Source: Neomicrococcus lactis (GTDB lineage: Bacteria; Actinomycetota; Actinomycetes; Actinomycetales; Micrococcaceae). From it: a DNA stretch of 64,000 bases. How positions within the stretch are numbered: the first letter of the stretch is position 1; each line of letters opens with the position of its first letter. The translations under genes were made by a program, and so were the position numbers. The DNA is taken from the NCBI RefSeq assembly GCF_014200305.1, contig NZ_JACHBL010000001.1:1240001-1304000 (forward strand), given 5' to 3'. This document shows positions 1 through 9,295 of this stretch, in pieces. The notes beneath the pieces are model-generated. The model was given only the letters and a program-made list of their open reading frames with translations, did not search any database and was not told the origin of the DNA.

Positions 1-185
1 CCCCGGAAACGGTCAAGGAGACCGTAGGTGGCGATGGGCATCCGGTGCTCCAGCGCATTCCGTCACTTGCCCGGGTTCTTAGTCAGAGCACGTTCCTGAT
101 CAACGGCAAAAACGAGCGAGATCAGAACCGCATCCTCGTAGACAGCGACGTACTGGACATCCTGCCGCCGTTTGCGGGCGGGTAA
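1..185 (+). CDS. MoaD/ThiS-family sulfur-carrier protein (3' end only)
   Basis: The reading frame is open from the window edge and stops with TAA at 183-185. Its last residues read DVLDILPPFAGG. The diglycine C-terminus after a PPxAGG stretch is the hallmark of MoaD-like ubiquitin-fold carriers, whose terminal glycine is thiocarboxylated and gives sulfur to molybdopterin synthase. ThiS also ends in GG but usually lacks the PP. The N-terminus and start are outside the window, so the full length and partner genes are unknown. It converges on the M16 peptidase with an 8-bp gap. Confidence 0.7.
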   Translation, partial: PETVKETVGGDGHPVLQRIPSLARVLSQSTFLINGKNERDQNRILVDSDVLDILPPFAGG

Positions 186-193
186 AGGCCGAG

Positions 194-1603
194 TTAGGCA
201 GGAACGATTTCGCTGCCGGTCTTGAACGGACCCACCACGGTAATGGTGCGCGGTCGAGCAGCGAGCTCTTGAGCCAATGCCTGAATGTCTTCACGCGTCA
301 CCGCACGCAAACGCTCGAGGGACTCGTCGATGTCGCGGAATTCGCCAAGAATCAGTTCGGCAGTGCCCAATCGGGACATGCGAGATCCTGGATCTTCAAG
401 CGCTAGCACCAAGCCACCGGACAGCTGTCCAACGGCCTTCGCGAGCTCTTCTTCCGTGACGCCTTCTTGGGCGAGAAGATCGAATTCACGTCCCAAAATC
501 GAGATCGCCTCTTCAACCTTTGCTGGGCCACAACCGGCGTACATGCCGAAGTATCCGGCATCCGAATAGCCCGCTGAGAAAGAGTACGTCGCATACGCTA
601 GGCCGCGCTTTTCGCGGATTTCCTGGAAGAGTCGCGAGGACATGCCGCCACCGAGGATCGCGTTGAGCACGTTCATAGTGAAACGGCGTTCGTCAGTTGC
701 CACAATGCCCGGGCAGCCCATGATGATGTGGGCTTGCTCTACGGGTCGGTGGTAAACGTCGAGCATGTGCTGTCCGTGAATCTCGGCCGGCTCCTGCGGA
801 CGACGTGGCGCAGGATCTGCGCCTTCGTCGAGTTCCCAACCACCGCGTTCGAGCGCTTGCTGCACCAGTGTGCAGACATCGTCGTGATCAAGAGAACCTG
901 CAGCGGTAATGACCAGCTCTGACGGCACGTAGTTGCGCGCGTAGTGCTTGAGGACGTCCTCGCGGGACACGGCGGTGATGATTTCAGGGGTTCCGCCGAT
1001 CGGGCGGCCCAAGGGGTGGTCACCGAGGACGGCGGCCACGAATCGCTCGTGCGCATAGTCGCCAGGATCGTCAGCGTCCATCGCCAATTCTTCGAGGATG
1101 ACGTCGCGCTCTTGCTCGAGGTCAGCCGGATTGATCTTGGCGGAAGTAATCATGTCGGCGATGACATCGATCGCCATGGGGAGATCGGAATCAAGCACAC
1201 GCGCGTAGTAGCACGTGGATTCCTTGGCAGTCGCGGCGTTTGATTCACCACCGACTTCGTCAAAGGCCTGCGCAATTTCCAGAGCGGAACGGCGCTCAGT
1301 GCCTTTAAACAGAAGATGTTCAAGGAAGTGCGTGGAACCAAACTGGCCCGGCACTTCGTCTCGCGAACCAACTCCAATCCACAAACCAATGGTTGCGGAG
1401 CGCTGACCGGGCATCGCTTCGGTGAGAACTCGGACGCCGCCGTTAAGCACGGAGCGTCGAACTACCGAGCCGCCTGGCTCGCCATAAATCAGAGTGGGAT
1501 CGCCCGCTTCGATCGGGGCGGAAGCACTTGAATCAAGTACGTTCCGCCCCGCCGTAGCATCGGCAATTCCGGTGCCCCTGAGGGGCAAAGGAACAATAGC
1601 CAT
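194..1603 (-). CDS. M16 family zinc metallopeptidase
   Basis: A 469-residue pitrilysin/processing-peptidase-like protein. The inverted zinc motif HFLEH lies at about residues 92-96, and the distal metal-binding glutamate falls in VILEEL near residue 172, which is the expected spacing. The second half (HIIMGCPGI, SSRLFQEIREKRGLAYA) is the usual catalytically inactive M16 domain that closes over the substrate. It starts 16 nt after the pnp stop, so it is probably cotranscribed with pnp, a common actinobacterial pairing. The ATG at 1603 has no strong Shine-Dalgarno sequence, which fits translation downstream of pnp. The peptide substrate is unknown. A cytosolic location is inferred because no signal peptide is visible. 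Confidence 0.9.
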   Translation of the reverse strand: MAIVPLPLRGTGIADATAGRNVLDSSASAPIEAGDPTLIYGEPGGSVVRRSVLNGGVRVLTEAMPGQRSATIGLWIGVGSRDEVPGQFGSTHFLEHLLFKGTERRSALEIAQAFDEVGGESNAATAKESTCYYARVLDSDLPMAIDVIADMITSAKINPADLEQERDVILEELAMDADDPGDYAHERFVAAVLGDHPLGRPIGGTPEIITAVSREDVLKHYARNYVPSELVITAAGSLDHDDVCTLVQQALERGGWELDEGADPAPRRPQEPAEIHGQHMLDVYHRPVEQAHIIMGCPGIVATDERRFTMNVLNAILGGGMSSRLFQEIREKRGLAYATYSFSAGYSDAGYFGMYAGCGPAKVEEAISILGREFDLLAQEGVTEEELAKAVGQLSGGLVLALEDPGSRMSRLGTAELILGEFRDIDESLERLRAVTREDIQALAQELAARPRTITVVGPFKTGSEIVPA

Positions 1604-1619
1604 TGAGTGTTACGAGACC

Positions 1620-3905
1620 TTACTCAGCTGCTGCCGGGGTGGTCTCAGCGGACTCTTCGTTGCCGGAAGCTGCTTCGGTGGAAGCATCTTGGTCAACAAC
1701 TGGAGTCAAGGAGAGCTTTCCGCGGTCATCGATCTTGTTGATTTCAACCTGGATCTTCTGGCCAACGGAGACAACGTCTTCAACGTCATCCACGCGCTTG
1801 CCACCGGCGAGCTTACGAAGCTCGGAGATGTGCAACAGACCGTCCTTGCCCGGGGTCAAGGAAACAAACGCACCGAAGGTGGTCAGCTTGACGACAGTAC
1901 CAAGGTAACGTTCTCCAACTTCTGGGACCTGTGGGTTCGCGATCGCATTGATCATCGAACGAGCGGCCTCAGCAGAAGAGCCTTCGGTTGCACCGATCAA
2001 GACGGTTCCGTCATCTTCAATCGAGATGTCAGCGCCGGTCTCTTCCTGGATCTGGTTGATCATCTTGCCCTTCGGGCCAATGACCTCGCCGATCTTGTCC
2101 ACTGGGATCTTGACCGAGATGATGCGTGGAGCGAATTCGCTCATTTCATCTGGGGTGTCGATCGCAGCGTTGATGACAGAGAGGATGTGCAAGCGAGCTT
2201 CGCGAGCCTGCTTCAAAGCAGCAGCCAAAACGGATGCTGGGATGCCGTCAAGCTTCGTGTCCAGCTGGATAGCCGTGACGAACTCGGAGGTACCGGCAAC
2301 CTTGAAGTCCATGTCACCCATAGCGTCTTCGGCGCCAAGGATGTCGGTCAATGCTGCGTACTTGGTCTCGCCATCAACCGTGTCAGAGACAAGGCCCATT
2401 GCGATGCCAGCAACCGGTGCGCGCAGTGGCACACCAGCGTTGAGCATGGACAAGGTGGAAGCACATACGGAGCCCATCGAGGTGGAGCCGTTGGAGCCCA
2501 ATGCCTCGGATACCTGACGGATGGCGTATGGGAATTCTTCACGCGAAGGCAACACTGGAACCAAGGCGCGCTCAGCAAGTGCACCGTGGCCGATTTCGCG
2601 GCGCTTTGGCGAACCAACGCGGCCGGTCTCACCGGTGGAGTATGGCGGGAAGTTGTAGTTGTGCATGTAACGCTTCGTCTTTTCAGGCGAAAGCGAGTCG
2701 ATCTGCTGCTCCATCTTGAGCATGTTGAGCGTGGTAACGCCCAAGATCTGGGTCTCGCCACGTTCGAAGATGGCGGAACCGTGCACGCGAGGAAGAACCT
2801 CAACCTCGGCAGTCAGCTGGCGGATGTCAGCCAAGCCACGTCCGTCGATGCGGACCTGGTCGCGAAGGATGCGCTGGCGCACAACCTTCTTGGTGACGGA
2901 GCCGTAAGCCTTAGCGATTTCCTGAGCACGCTCAGAGAAAGGCTTGCCTTCCCCAGCGAGTTCTTCAGCAACTTCGCGGTAGTAAGCGTCAGAAGCGATT
3001 TCGCGCTCCTGCTTGTCAGCGATCGAGAAGATCTCGGTCAAGCGAGCTGCAGCCAAAGACTCAACAGCGTCGAATGCGTCCTGTTCGTAGTCCTTGAAGA
3101 CTGGGAACTCAACGGCTGGCTTTGCAGCGCGGGAAGCCAAGTCAGACTGAGCCTCGCACAACACGCGGATGAACGGCTTAGCCGCTTCAAGACCCTCAGC
3201 AACAACCTCTTCGGTTGGAGCCTGAGCGCCGCGCTCCTTGATGAGTGTCCAAGAGTTATCCGTAGCTTCGGCTTCAACCATCATGATCGCCACGTCGTCG
3301 CCAGCGATACGGCCAGCAACAACCATGTCGAACACAGCGTTTTCAAGCTGCGAGTGCTTCGGGAAAGCAACCCACTGAGCACCGTTTCCGTCATCGATCA
3401 AAGCAACGCGAACGCCACCGATAGGACCGGAGAACGGAAGGCCGGAAAGCTGAGTGGACATCGAGGAAGCGTTGATCGCTACGACGTCGTACAACTCGTC
3501 AGGGTTGATCGCCATCACGGTGACAACAATCTGAACTTCGTTGCGAAGACCCTTGACGAAGGCGGGACGCAATGGGCGGTCCATCAAACGGCAGGCAAGG
3601 ATTGCTTCGGTCGATGGGCGGCCTTCGCGACGGAAGAACGAACCTGGGATGCGGCCAGCTGCGTACATACGCTCTTCGACGTCCACGGTGAGTGGGAAGA
3701 AGTCGAAGCCCTCGCGAGGGGACTTGCCGGCGGTGGTTGCGGATAGAAGTGCGGTGTCATCATCGATGGTCACCATGGCAGCACCTGCTGCCTGCTTGGC
3801 CAAACGGCCGGTTTCAAAACGAATAACTCGCTGTCCAAAGCGACCGTTGTCAATAACGGCCTCAGAGAACTGAAGTTCAGGGTTTTCCAAGTGAAAATCC
3901 TCCAT
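1620..3905 (-). CDS. pnp: Polyribonucleotide nucleotidyltransferase (PNPase / GpsI)
   Basis: A phosphorolytic 3'-5' exoribonuclease of the RNA decay machinery. Two RNase PH domains are present; the second carries [10 protein letters not shown] with its conserved aspartates. A KH domain ([19 protein letters not shown]) and a C-terminal S1 domain ([15 protein letters not shown]) follow, then an acidic/alanine tail. I take the ATG at 3905 ([13 protein letters not shown]) as start because family members begin this way; a GTG at 3920 would add five residues. rpsO lies upstream, separated by 295 nt with a long stem-loop, the classic rpsO-pnp arrangement. The M16 peptidase gene follows directly. Confidence 0.97.
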   Translation of the reverse strand: MEDFHLENPELQFSEAVIDNGRFGQRVIRFETGRLAKQAAGAAMVTIDDDTALLSATTAGKSPREGFDFFPLTVDVEERMYAAGRIPGSFFRREGRPSTEAILACRLMDRPLRPAFVKGLRNEVQIVVTVMAINPDELYDVVAINASSMSTQLSGLPFSGPIGGVRVALIDDGNGAQWVAFPKHSQLENAVFDMVVAGRIAGDDVAIMMVEAEATDNSWTLIKERGAQAPTEEVVAEGLEAAKPFIRVLCEAQSDLASRAAKPAVEFPVFKDYEQDAFDAVESLAAARLTEIFSIADKQEREIASDAYYREVAEELAGEGKPFSERAQEIAKAYGSVTKKVVRQRILRDQVRIDGRGLADIRQLTAEVEVLPRVHGSAIFERGETQILGVTTLNMLKMEQQIDSLSPEKTKRYMHNYNFPPYSTGETGRVGSPKRREIGHGALAERALVPVLPSREEFPYAIRQVSEALGSNGSTSMGSVCASTLSMLNAGVPLRAPVAGIAMGLVSDTVDGETKYAALTDILGAEDAMGDMDFKVAGTSEFVTAIQLDTKLDGIPASVLAAALKQAREARLHILSVINAAIDTPDEMSEFAPRIISVKIPVDKIGEVIGPKGKMINQIQEETGADISIEDDGTVLIGATEGSSAEAARSMINAIANPQVPEVGERYLGTVVKLTTFGAFVSLTPGKDGLLHISELRKLAGGKRVDDVEDVVSVGQKIQVEINKIDDRGKLSLTPVVDQDASTEAASGNEESAETTPAAAE

Positions 3906-4126
3906 GTTGGGTGGAGACACCTAAGCGTTGCGGTTCCCGAGTGGAACAATCGGCAACTGGTCTTCGATCGAGGCCCGCCGGTCCACTTCGCAGATGCGAA
4001 ATGTCCAGAAAGCCACTACCGAGGACCGCGTTTGCCTGCCGCTAGGTCTCTCACGGTGTTTATTTTTGTGAGCTCTAAGGAGCCGAAACTAGCGAACTAG
4101 CTTCGATTCAAGCCTAAAGCCCTTTT

Positions 4127-4186
4127 AAGACTAAAGGCGGTATTCGAAACGGTGAATTTCCCGGATCAAATACCGCCTCGGGTCTT
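4127..4186 (-). other. Stem-loop between rpsO and pnp
   Basis: A 9-bp perfect inverted repeat, GGCGGTATT (4136-4144) with AATACCGCC (4169-4177), is enclosed by a 5-bp outer pair AAGAC/GTCTT (4127-4131, 4182-4186). It lies 14 nt past the rpsO stop. There is no clean T-tract after it on the minus strand. It could be an attenuator, or a processing hairpin like the RNase III stem that controls pnp in E. coli. The role is inferred from position. Confidence 0.45.
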
Positions 4187-4200
4187 AAGCGATTGCCAAC

Positions 4201-4470
4201 TTATCGGCGCAAGCCAAGACGCTCGATGAGCGCACGGTAGCGTTCGATGTCGGTGTCCTTGAGGTAACCGAGCATACGACGGCGACGGCCCACAAGGCCC
4301 ATCAAGCCGCGACGAGTGTGGTGATCATGCTTGTGCATCTTCAAGTGCTCCGTCAGATCGGAGATACGGCGCGAAAGAACAGCAATCTGTACTTCCGGTG
4401 AACCCGTGTCGCCCTCGTGGGTAGCGTATTCCTTGATGATGGCAGTCTTTACTGCGGCATCCAATGCCAT
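4201..4470 (-). CDS. rpsO: 30S ribosomal protein S15
   Basis: An 89-residue protein of the standard S15 length that binds 16S rRNA in the central domain of the small subunit. Family features include [46 protein letters not shown] and the C-terminal IERLGLRR. The ATG at 4470 is preceded by CTAGGAGAG, a good ribosome binding site. It is the gene upstream of pnp, an order conserved across bacteria. Confidence 0.98.
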   Translation of the reverse strand: MALDAAVKTAIIKEYATHEGDTGSPEVQIAVLSRRISDLTEHLKMHKHDHHTRRGLMGLVGRRRRMLGYLKDTDIERYRALIERLGLRR

Positions 4471-4548
4471 GAAACTCTCCTAGAGTTTGTACCGCGAACA
4501 TGAAAAAAGCGCCGCCACCGCGGACTGCAGCGGACACCAACGTTCAGT

Positions 4549-5421
4549 CTAACATTTTCGAGCGGCCCATGCGTGCGTATGGTACGGAAGCCCTACCTCG
4601 CCGCCTGGCGCAAACGCCAAATTCTCGTACAAGTACCAGCGCAGGTTCGCTTCCACCTTGGCGCGGATCGCTTCCGAAGAACGCAAATAGTAACTCCGCG
4701 TTTTCGCGAGCTCGATAATACTTTCCGGCGTCATCGCTTGCTCCCAGCGCTCCTCGTAAGAGGTCAGCTCACCGAACTGCTCCCCCACTTCTGGGCGAAA
4801 GTCCGGGCGGTGCACATCACCGGCATGCATGATCCGAGACAACCTGTGCACCCAGGGAATGGTGACGTCGAGCTGATTCCAGATCAGTCCCAGCGCGCCG
4901 TTCGGCGTCAGCACGCGGGCAGCTTCGGCGCTCGCTTGCACCGGATCAACCCAATGCCAGGCCTGGGCGTAGGTCACGAGGTCAAATCTCTCTGCGGCAA
5001 AAGGCAATTCCTCGCCGCGCGCTACCACGCGCTCCCCCACTACGTTCTCGCCGGCTCCGGCAGGAGCCTCCGGAATTTCCGACAGCATCTCGGCGGAAGG
5101 ATCCACAGCGGTCACCCGGAAACCGGCCTCAGCCAATTGCGCCGAGAAAATTCCGGTCCCCGCGCCAACATCCAGCGCCGCCCGCGAAGTGGCGGGAAGC
5201 GTTTCGGGAGTGGACAGCGGGAGGCGAGCTGCGTCGTCGTCCTCCAAAAAATTTTTCAGAAAGAGTACGACGCCGCCAGGGTAGTCCGGACGTATCCTTG
5301 CGTAAGCGCCCGCCCCGGCACCGAAAGAGGTGCCAAATTCGGCGCGGTGAGTCGCGCGAATATCCGGCGCCGTACGCGGAAGTGGCGGGATGTTTGCGGC
5401 GGGACGAGAAGTGGGTTCCAC
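4549..5421 (-). CDS. Class I SAM-dependent methyltransferase
   Basis: A 290-residue methyltransferase of the Methyltransf_11 type. SAM-binding motif I is visible as LDVGAGTGIFSAQL, followed by the acidic post-motif VTAVDPS. Later, FDLVTYAQAWHWVDP matches the motif seen in family members acting on small molecules or lipids. It starts with GTG directly after the ribF stop codon (no gap), so the two are probably cotranscribed and coupled. The substrate cannot be told from the sequence. A cytosolic location is inferred because no membrane segment is visible. Confidence 0.85.
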   Translation of the reverse strand: MEPTSRPAANIPPLPRTAPDIRATHRAEFGTSFGAGAGAYARIRPDYPGGVVLFLKNFLEDDDAARLPLSTPETLPATSRAALDVGAGTGIFSAQLAEAGFRVTAVDPSAEMLSEIPEAPAGAGENVVGERVVARGEELPFAAERFDLVTYAQAWHWVDPVQASAEAARVLTPNGALGLIWNQLDVTIPWVHRLSRIMHAGDVHRPDFRPEVGEQFGELTSYEERWEQAMTPESIIELAKTRSYYLRSSEAIRAKVEANLRWYLYENLAFAPGGEVGLPYHTHAWAARKC

Positions 5422-6372
5422 TTACTGACCGGGAGCCAGCACGTCGCGCGTGCGCTCCACGTCCTCCGTCATTTGCTCAATGAGCGCCTCGATGCCGCGG
5501 TAAGCGACCATGGGGCGCAAACGCTGCACGAATTCCACCACCACGCGCTGGCCGTAGAGGTTGAAGTCCTCGACCTTCGCGTCAGTGCGGTCAATGACGT
5601 GAGCTTCCACTTGGCGCGGCACGTCTTCGAAGGTGGGGTTTGAGCCCACGGAAATCGCTGCGGGCCAGCGGCGACCCTTGTCATCGACCAGCCAGCCGGC
5701 GTATACGCCGTCTGCAGGGATGAAGCCTTCGGCTTCCGGGCTCAGGTTCGCCGTAGGGAAACCGAGTTCGCGACCGCGCGCGGCGCCGTGAATGACTTCG
5801 CCGACCATGCGGTGCGGGCGGCCCAAAATCTCTGCAGCAGCTTCAACTTCGCCATCGGCCAAGGCCTCACGGACCCAAGTGGACGAGCAGCGGCGATCCT
5901 CGCCGAAGTCGTCGATGCCAATGACATCGAAGCCCAGCTTCTTGCCGAGTTCTTGCATGCGGCGGAAATCGCCTTCGTTGTCGCGCCCGAAGCGTACGTC
6001 ATGCCCCACCACTACGGCGCACGCGTTGAGCGGCTCCGAGATATAACGGGTCACAAATTCTTCAGCTGTCTGCGAAGCGAATTCCAGCGAGTAGTGCAGG
6101 ACCAACAGGGCGTCGACACCCACGCTCTCAATGAAGATCTTCTTGTCTTCCAGACCCATGATCTGGCTGGGCGCAGCGTCCGGGCGGTGCACCACGGCAG
6201 GGTGCGGGTCAAAGGTGATAACTACCGAGGTGGCGTTACGTTTCTTTGCTTCTGCCACTACTCGGCTCAGCACTTCACGGTGGCCGCGGTGCACGCCATC
6301 AAAATTGCCGATCGTCACTACGGACGGTCCTGAGCCGGCCGGAATGCCACCCAGATCTTCCCAGTAGTCCAC
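5422..6372 (-). CDS. ribF: Bifunctional riboflavin kinase / FAD synthetase
   Basis: Makes FMN and then FAD from riboflavin. The N-terminal adenylyltransferase domain has VVTIGNFDGVHRGH, with the HxGH-type nucleotide site, and STWVREAL. The C-terminal kinase domain has GELGFPTANL written here as GRELGFPTANL, and YAGWL. I choose the GTG at 6372 (VDYWEDLGGIP) because AAAGGAGAATC sits just upstream and family members start here; the frame extends further upstream to 6408. In many actinobacteria ribF lies beside truB and rpsO; here it is just upstream of the methyltransferase and rpsO. Confidence 0.95.
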   Translation of the reverse strand: MDYWEDLGGIPAGSGPSVVTIGNFDGVHRGHREVLSRVVAEAKKRNATSVVITFDPHPAVVHRPDAAPSQIMGLEDKKIFIESVGVDALLVLHYSLEFASQTAEEFVTRYISEPLNACAVVVGHDVRFGRDNEGDFRRMQELGKKLGFDVIGIDDFGEDRRCSSTWVREALADGEVEAAAEILGRPHRMVGEVIHGAARGRELGFPTANLSPEAEGFIPADGVYAGWLVDDKGRRWPAAISVGSNPTFEDVPRQVEAHVIDRTDAKVEDFNLYGQRVVVEFVQRLRPMVAYRGIEALIEQMTEDVERTRDVLAPGQ

Positions 6373-6552
6373 GATTCTCCTTTGCACGCGAAAATAAGCC
6401 CTTCCCATTATGTCCGAAGTTTGGCGTTCGCTCGATCTGCCGATCTCCGCTAGTGTTCAGTTCTAGCGGGGTGTGATATGCGATACACAAATCACGTTCC
6501 ACACGAGTTGAAAGTTTGAAGCAAGAAGCAGTAACTCGACAACAGAAAGATC

Positions 6553-7368
6553 ATGATTATGTCTGAACTCAATGACATCTTGAGTCTTGTCCCTACGGAC
6601 CAGGTTGCCCAAGCACTTGGCGTCGACGAGCAAAGCGCCGAAGCAGCCATTCGTGCCGCCGTCCCTTCGCTTCTCGCGGGACTGCAGTCCAACGTTGGTT
6701 CGTCCGAAGGCGCCGACTCCTTGGCAAGCGCCCTTTCTGATCACTCCGGTGATCTTGCCAGCGGCTCCGTGAACATCGGCGACATCGATACGCAGGACGG
6801 CCAGAAGATCGTGAACCACGTGCTGGGCGATCGCGAAGAATTGCTGGCCAACCAGCTCTCCGGCGCCAACACGGCCGCTGGTCTGGACTTGGGTTCCCTC
6901 GTCCGCAAGGCATTGCCGATCATCGCTCCTATTGTCTTGAGCTACCTCGCCAAGAAGTGGTCTGAGCGCGGCGGCGCCACCTCTTCCCCAGTGGACGCGG
7001 GCCAAGGTGCCGGCGGCGGCTTGGGCGATTTGCTCGGTGGTCTCTTGGGCGGCGTCTTGGGCGGCACTGCTGCTGGCCAGAGCACCACTCAGAGCGGTCA
7101 GGCGTCCAGCAACCCGCTCGATGACCTTTTGGGCGGCCTTCTTGGCGGTGGACAGTCCACGCAGTCGGCTCCGTCCCAGACCAACGTGACCGCTGAAGAG
7201 ACGGATCAAAACGGCGGCTTCTTTGGCGATCAGCCAAACGTCAGCAGCAATGATCCGCTCGCGGGTGCTCGTGGCCAGAGCGGCGCAGGCCAGCCTGCCA
7301 ACACTCAGTCCAGCGCGGGCAGCATCGACCTCGGCTCCATCTTGGGTGGCTTGTTCGGCGGTCGCTAA
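6553..7368 (+). CDS. DUF937 domain protein of unknown function
   Basis: A 271-residue protein. Residues about 5-140 match the DUF937 pattern: LNDILSLVPTDQVAQALGV, AAVPSLLAGLQSN and a late hydrophobic stretch IIAPIVLSYLAKKW. The rest is low-complexity, with glycine/leucine runs (LGDLLGGLLGGVLGG, LDDLLGGLLGG) and Ser/Gln/Thr linkers, ending in GSILGGLFGGR. No signal peptide is seen. Two ATG codons (6553 and 6559) are possible starts. The gene stands alone on the plus strand. Its natural terminator now lies beyond an inserted IS element. The function is unknown. Confidence 0.8.
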   Translation: MIMSELNDILSLVPTDQVAQALGVDEQSAEAAIRAAVPSLLAGLQSNVGSSEGADSLASALSDHSGDLASGSVNIGDIDTQDGQKIVNHVLGDREELLANQLSGANTAAGLDLGSLVRKALPIIAPIVLSYLAKKWSERGGATSSPVDAGQGAGGGLGDLLGGLLGGVLGGTAAGQSTTQSGQASSNPLDDLLGGLLGGGQSTQSAPSQTNVTAEETDQNGGFFGDQPNVSSNDPLAGARGQSGAGQPANTQSSAGSIDLGSILGGLFGGR

Positions 7369-7393
7369 GCCCTGAGGTAACTACCTCAATCGC

Positions 7394-7423
7394 GGGTTAT
7401 AGGCACGAATGTGTGTACAGATT
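7394..7423 (+). repeat. Left terminal inverted repeat of the IS1249-like element
   Basis: Starts GGGTTATAGGCAC. It matches the reverse complement of 8674-8703 at 28 of 30 positions; the mismatches are at positions 14 and 28. Confidence 0.92.
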
Positions 7424-7471
7424 AGGCTTGCTTGCCTTGTGGGAGTAGGCGTGTAGGGTCCTGCTTATGCT

Positions 7472-8665
7472 TTGAAAGCATATGGGGTGCCTGTTGCTTC
7501 TCATCGGCCACGTTGTGGTGTATGTGATTGTGTTCTGGTCAAGAACGGTAAGACCTCGGCTGGTCGTGCTCGGTGGCGGTGCAAGTCGTGTGGTGCTTCG
7601 CAGGTTCGTTCACGATCTGATGTCACTCGTAAGAGCGAACTGACTCAGTTCTTGACATGGATCCTGGGTACTCAGTCGCAGGCAGCCATGGCAGGTTCAG
7701 CGCGTGGTTTCCGGAAGCGTATTCAGTGGTGCTGGCGCGTTGAGGTTCCACCGCCTGTGCCCACCGGCGTAGTGCATCATCAGCTCATGCTTGATGGCAC
7801 CTATTTCAACGGGTGGTGCGTGCTGATCGCCTATAACGGCAAGTACGTGGTGGATTGGCAATGGTGCGATCGAGAGAAAAAGATCGCCTGGCAAGTCCTA
7901 CTCGAGCGGATCCCGGCACCGGCGGTGGCGATCATTGATGGTGGTACCGGGCTACGTGCCGCGTTGAAGGAAACGTGGCCGGAGTCGAAAGTTCAACGCT
8001 GCTATTTTCATGTGTTCCAGAACATCCGTCGCGAGCTCACCTTCCAGCCACGGCTACCAGCCGGTAAAGAACTCGCAGCCCTGACGAGGGTCTTGATGAA
8101 GGTCAGCACCCAAGACGAAGCCATTGCGTGGTTGCGTGAATACGCCGCGTGGGAGGCGAAATGGGACGAGTTCCTCAAGCACCGAACCAAAGCGAAAACC
8201 GGTCAGGAACGCCCCTCAAGCGTCTCGAGAAACAGTCACTGGTGGTACACGCATCAACGCTTACGCCGAGCCCGGAACGTGTATCGACGCCTCATCCAAG
8301 AACACTGCTTATTCACGTGGTTAGACACTGACCTGCAACCAGACACCGGCGAGAAAATTCACCGGACCACATCCCCGTTAGAAGGCGGACCGAACAAAGC
8401 GATCAAAGAGCTCTTACGGCTGCATCGAGGACTCCCCGAAGAGCACGCCAGAACCGCTGTGGACTGGCTCCTCGAATCCCTCACCGAACACCCCAGACAA
8501 CCCTGGAGCCTCGTGAAACCAGAACACCTCAACCCGGCCCAACGGACCAAAAACGCATCAATGGAAAGCGATGAATCGCAAGCCCCAGAAACCTACAGCA
8601 ACCACTTCAGCTGGGAAGACGGAAACGGCATCCAAACCGGCTGGGCCGGCAGAAACCAACCATGA
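7472..8665 (+). CDS. IS1249-like transposase (IS256/mutator group)
   Basis: A 397-residue DDE transposase. The N-terminus has two zinc-binding CxxC pairs (CGVCDC and CKSCG). The catalytic aspartates are in LMLDGTYF and AIIDGGTGLRAAL, and the catalytic glutamate in TSPLEGGPNKAIKELL. The CYFHVFQNIRREL stretch is typical of mutator-like transposases. No ATG lies between the preceding in-frame stop (7454) and the conserved region, so TTG 7472 or GTG 7487 must serve as start. The frame is intact, so the element may still be active. Confidence 0.9.
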   Translation: MKAYGVPVASHRPRCGVCDCVLVKNGKTSAGRARWRCKSCGASQVRSRSDVTRKSELTQFLTWILGTQSQAAMAGSARGFRKRIQWCWRVEVPPPVPTGVVHHQLMLDGTYFNGWCVLIAYNGKYVVDWQWCDREKKIAWQVLLERIPAPAVAIIDGGTGLRAALKETWPESKVQRCYFHVFQNIRRELTFQPRLPAGKELAALTRVLMKVSTQDEAIAWLREYAAWEAKWDEFLKHRTKAKTGQERPSSVSRNSHWWYTHQRLRRARNVYRRLIQEHCLFTWLDTDLQPDTGEKIHRTTSPLEGGPNKAIKELLRLHRGLPEEHARTAVDWLLESLTEHPRQPWSLVKPEHLNPAQRTKNASMESDESQAPETYSNHFSWEDGNGIQTGWAGRNQP

Positions 8666-8673
8666 CACGCCGA

Positions 8674-8703
8674 AACCTGTACACACATTTGTGCCTATAA
8701 CCC
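8674..8703 (-). repeat. Right terminal inverted repeat of the IS1249-like element
   Basis: Ends CTATAACCC at 8703. It pairs with the left end and is followed at once by the second copy of TCAATCGC. Confidence 0.92.
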
Positions 8704-8720
8704 TCAATCGCTTCATCAAA

Positions 8721-8762
8721 AAAGTTTGCCCCCGTACCTGTGAAGGTGCGGGGGCAAACTTT
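8721..8762. terminator. Strong bidirectional terminator
   Basis: AAAGTTTGCCCCCG (8721-8734) pairs perfectly with CGGGGGCAAACTTT (8749-8762). Four further pairs (one G-T wobble) and a short loop give about 18 bp. A-rich sequence on the left and TTTG on the right supply U-tracts for both strands. It serves the gene at 8780-9295 (minus) and originally the DUF937 gene (plus), which is now separated from it by the IS. Confidence 0.85.
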
Positions 8763-8779
8763 GTTGTTGCGCGGTATTT

Positions 8780-9295
8780 CTATTTCGTCAGGCGAGGCCG
8801 CGTGCGGTACAGCCACCACAGTCCCACGATCGGCAAGATCAGCGGAATGTATGCGTAGCCCTGACCAAAGTGAGACCAGACGGCTGGATGCGAAAAGTGC
8901 TCCGGAATGATGTAGCTCAAAGCTCCCACTACCAGCACGCCCACCAGCTCAACGAGCACGGCATAACGGGACACTAGCCACGAGCGAACACTCGATGAAC
9001 CCAAAGCCACGGTCGCCACAATGTAGACCACTGCGGCCAGCGCAGAGAGCGAATACGCGAGCGGCGCTTCCTCAAACTTCGTCAGGATTTGGTAGCCCGC
9101 ACGCGCGGTCGAGGACAGCGCAAAGATGCCGTATACCGCCACAATGATGGCGCCCAGTCCCTTGTTCTTGCGGCTCTTCGCCGCCGGGACGGTACCTTCG
9201 CTAACGGACGACGACGCAGCCTTGCGCGCCGCAGCACGCTCAGCAATGCGTCCGGTTGCGGGGGTCTGAGAGTTTTGGGGTTCAGGAACGCTCAT
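8780..9295 (-). CDS. Conserved four-helix membrane protein, function unknown
   Basis: 171 residues. A hydrophilic Ala/Ser-rich N-terminus (about 45 residues) ends in basic KSRKNKG. Four likely membrane segments follow: IIVAVYGIFALSSTARAGY, LAYSLSALAAVVYIVATVAL, YAVLVELVGVLVVGALSYII and YAYIPLILPIVGLWWLY. The C-terminus is basic. It starts immediately after the stop of the membrane protein gene at 9296 (TAAATG, no gap), so the two are coupled and probably work together. I do not recognise a named family. Confidence 0.75.
   Translation of the reverse strand: MSVPEPQNSQTPATGRIAERAAARKAASSSVSEGTVPAAKSRKNKGLGAIIVAVYGIFALSSTARAGYQILTKFEEAPLAYSLSALAAVVYIVATVALGSSSVRSWLVSRYAVLVELVGVLVVGALSYIIPEHFSHPAVWSHFGQGYAYIPLILPIVGLWWLYRTRPRLTK

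Larger units (their letters stand above)
7394..8703 (+). mobile_element. Complete IS256-group element, IS1249-like
   Basis: The element is 1310 bp with 30-bp terminal inverted repeats that match at 28 positions. It is flanked by the 8-bp direct duplication TCAATCGC at 7386-7393 and 8704-8711. It carries one intact transposase gene. The 8-bp duplication is typical of the IS256 family. Intact ends, target duplication and reading frame indicate recent insertion. It landed between the DUF937 gene and its terminator hairpin at 8721-8762, so no gene is interrupted. Confidence 0.93.

Noticed and set aside
1494-3746. A 750-codon open frame on the plus strand opposite pnp
   Set aside because: It is a codon-bias shadow: the minus strand carries complete PNPase with all domains, and the antisense product shows no motif or ribosome binding site.
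4510-4548. A terminator after the methyltransferase (GC-rich run followed by TTTTTT on the minus strand)
   Set aside because: I could only draw a 4-bp stem that sits about nine bases from the T-run; too weak to annotate.
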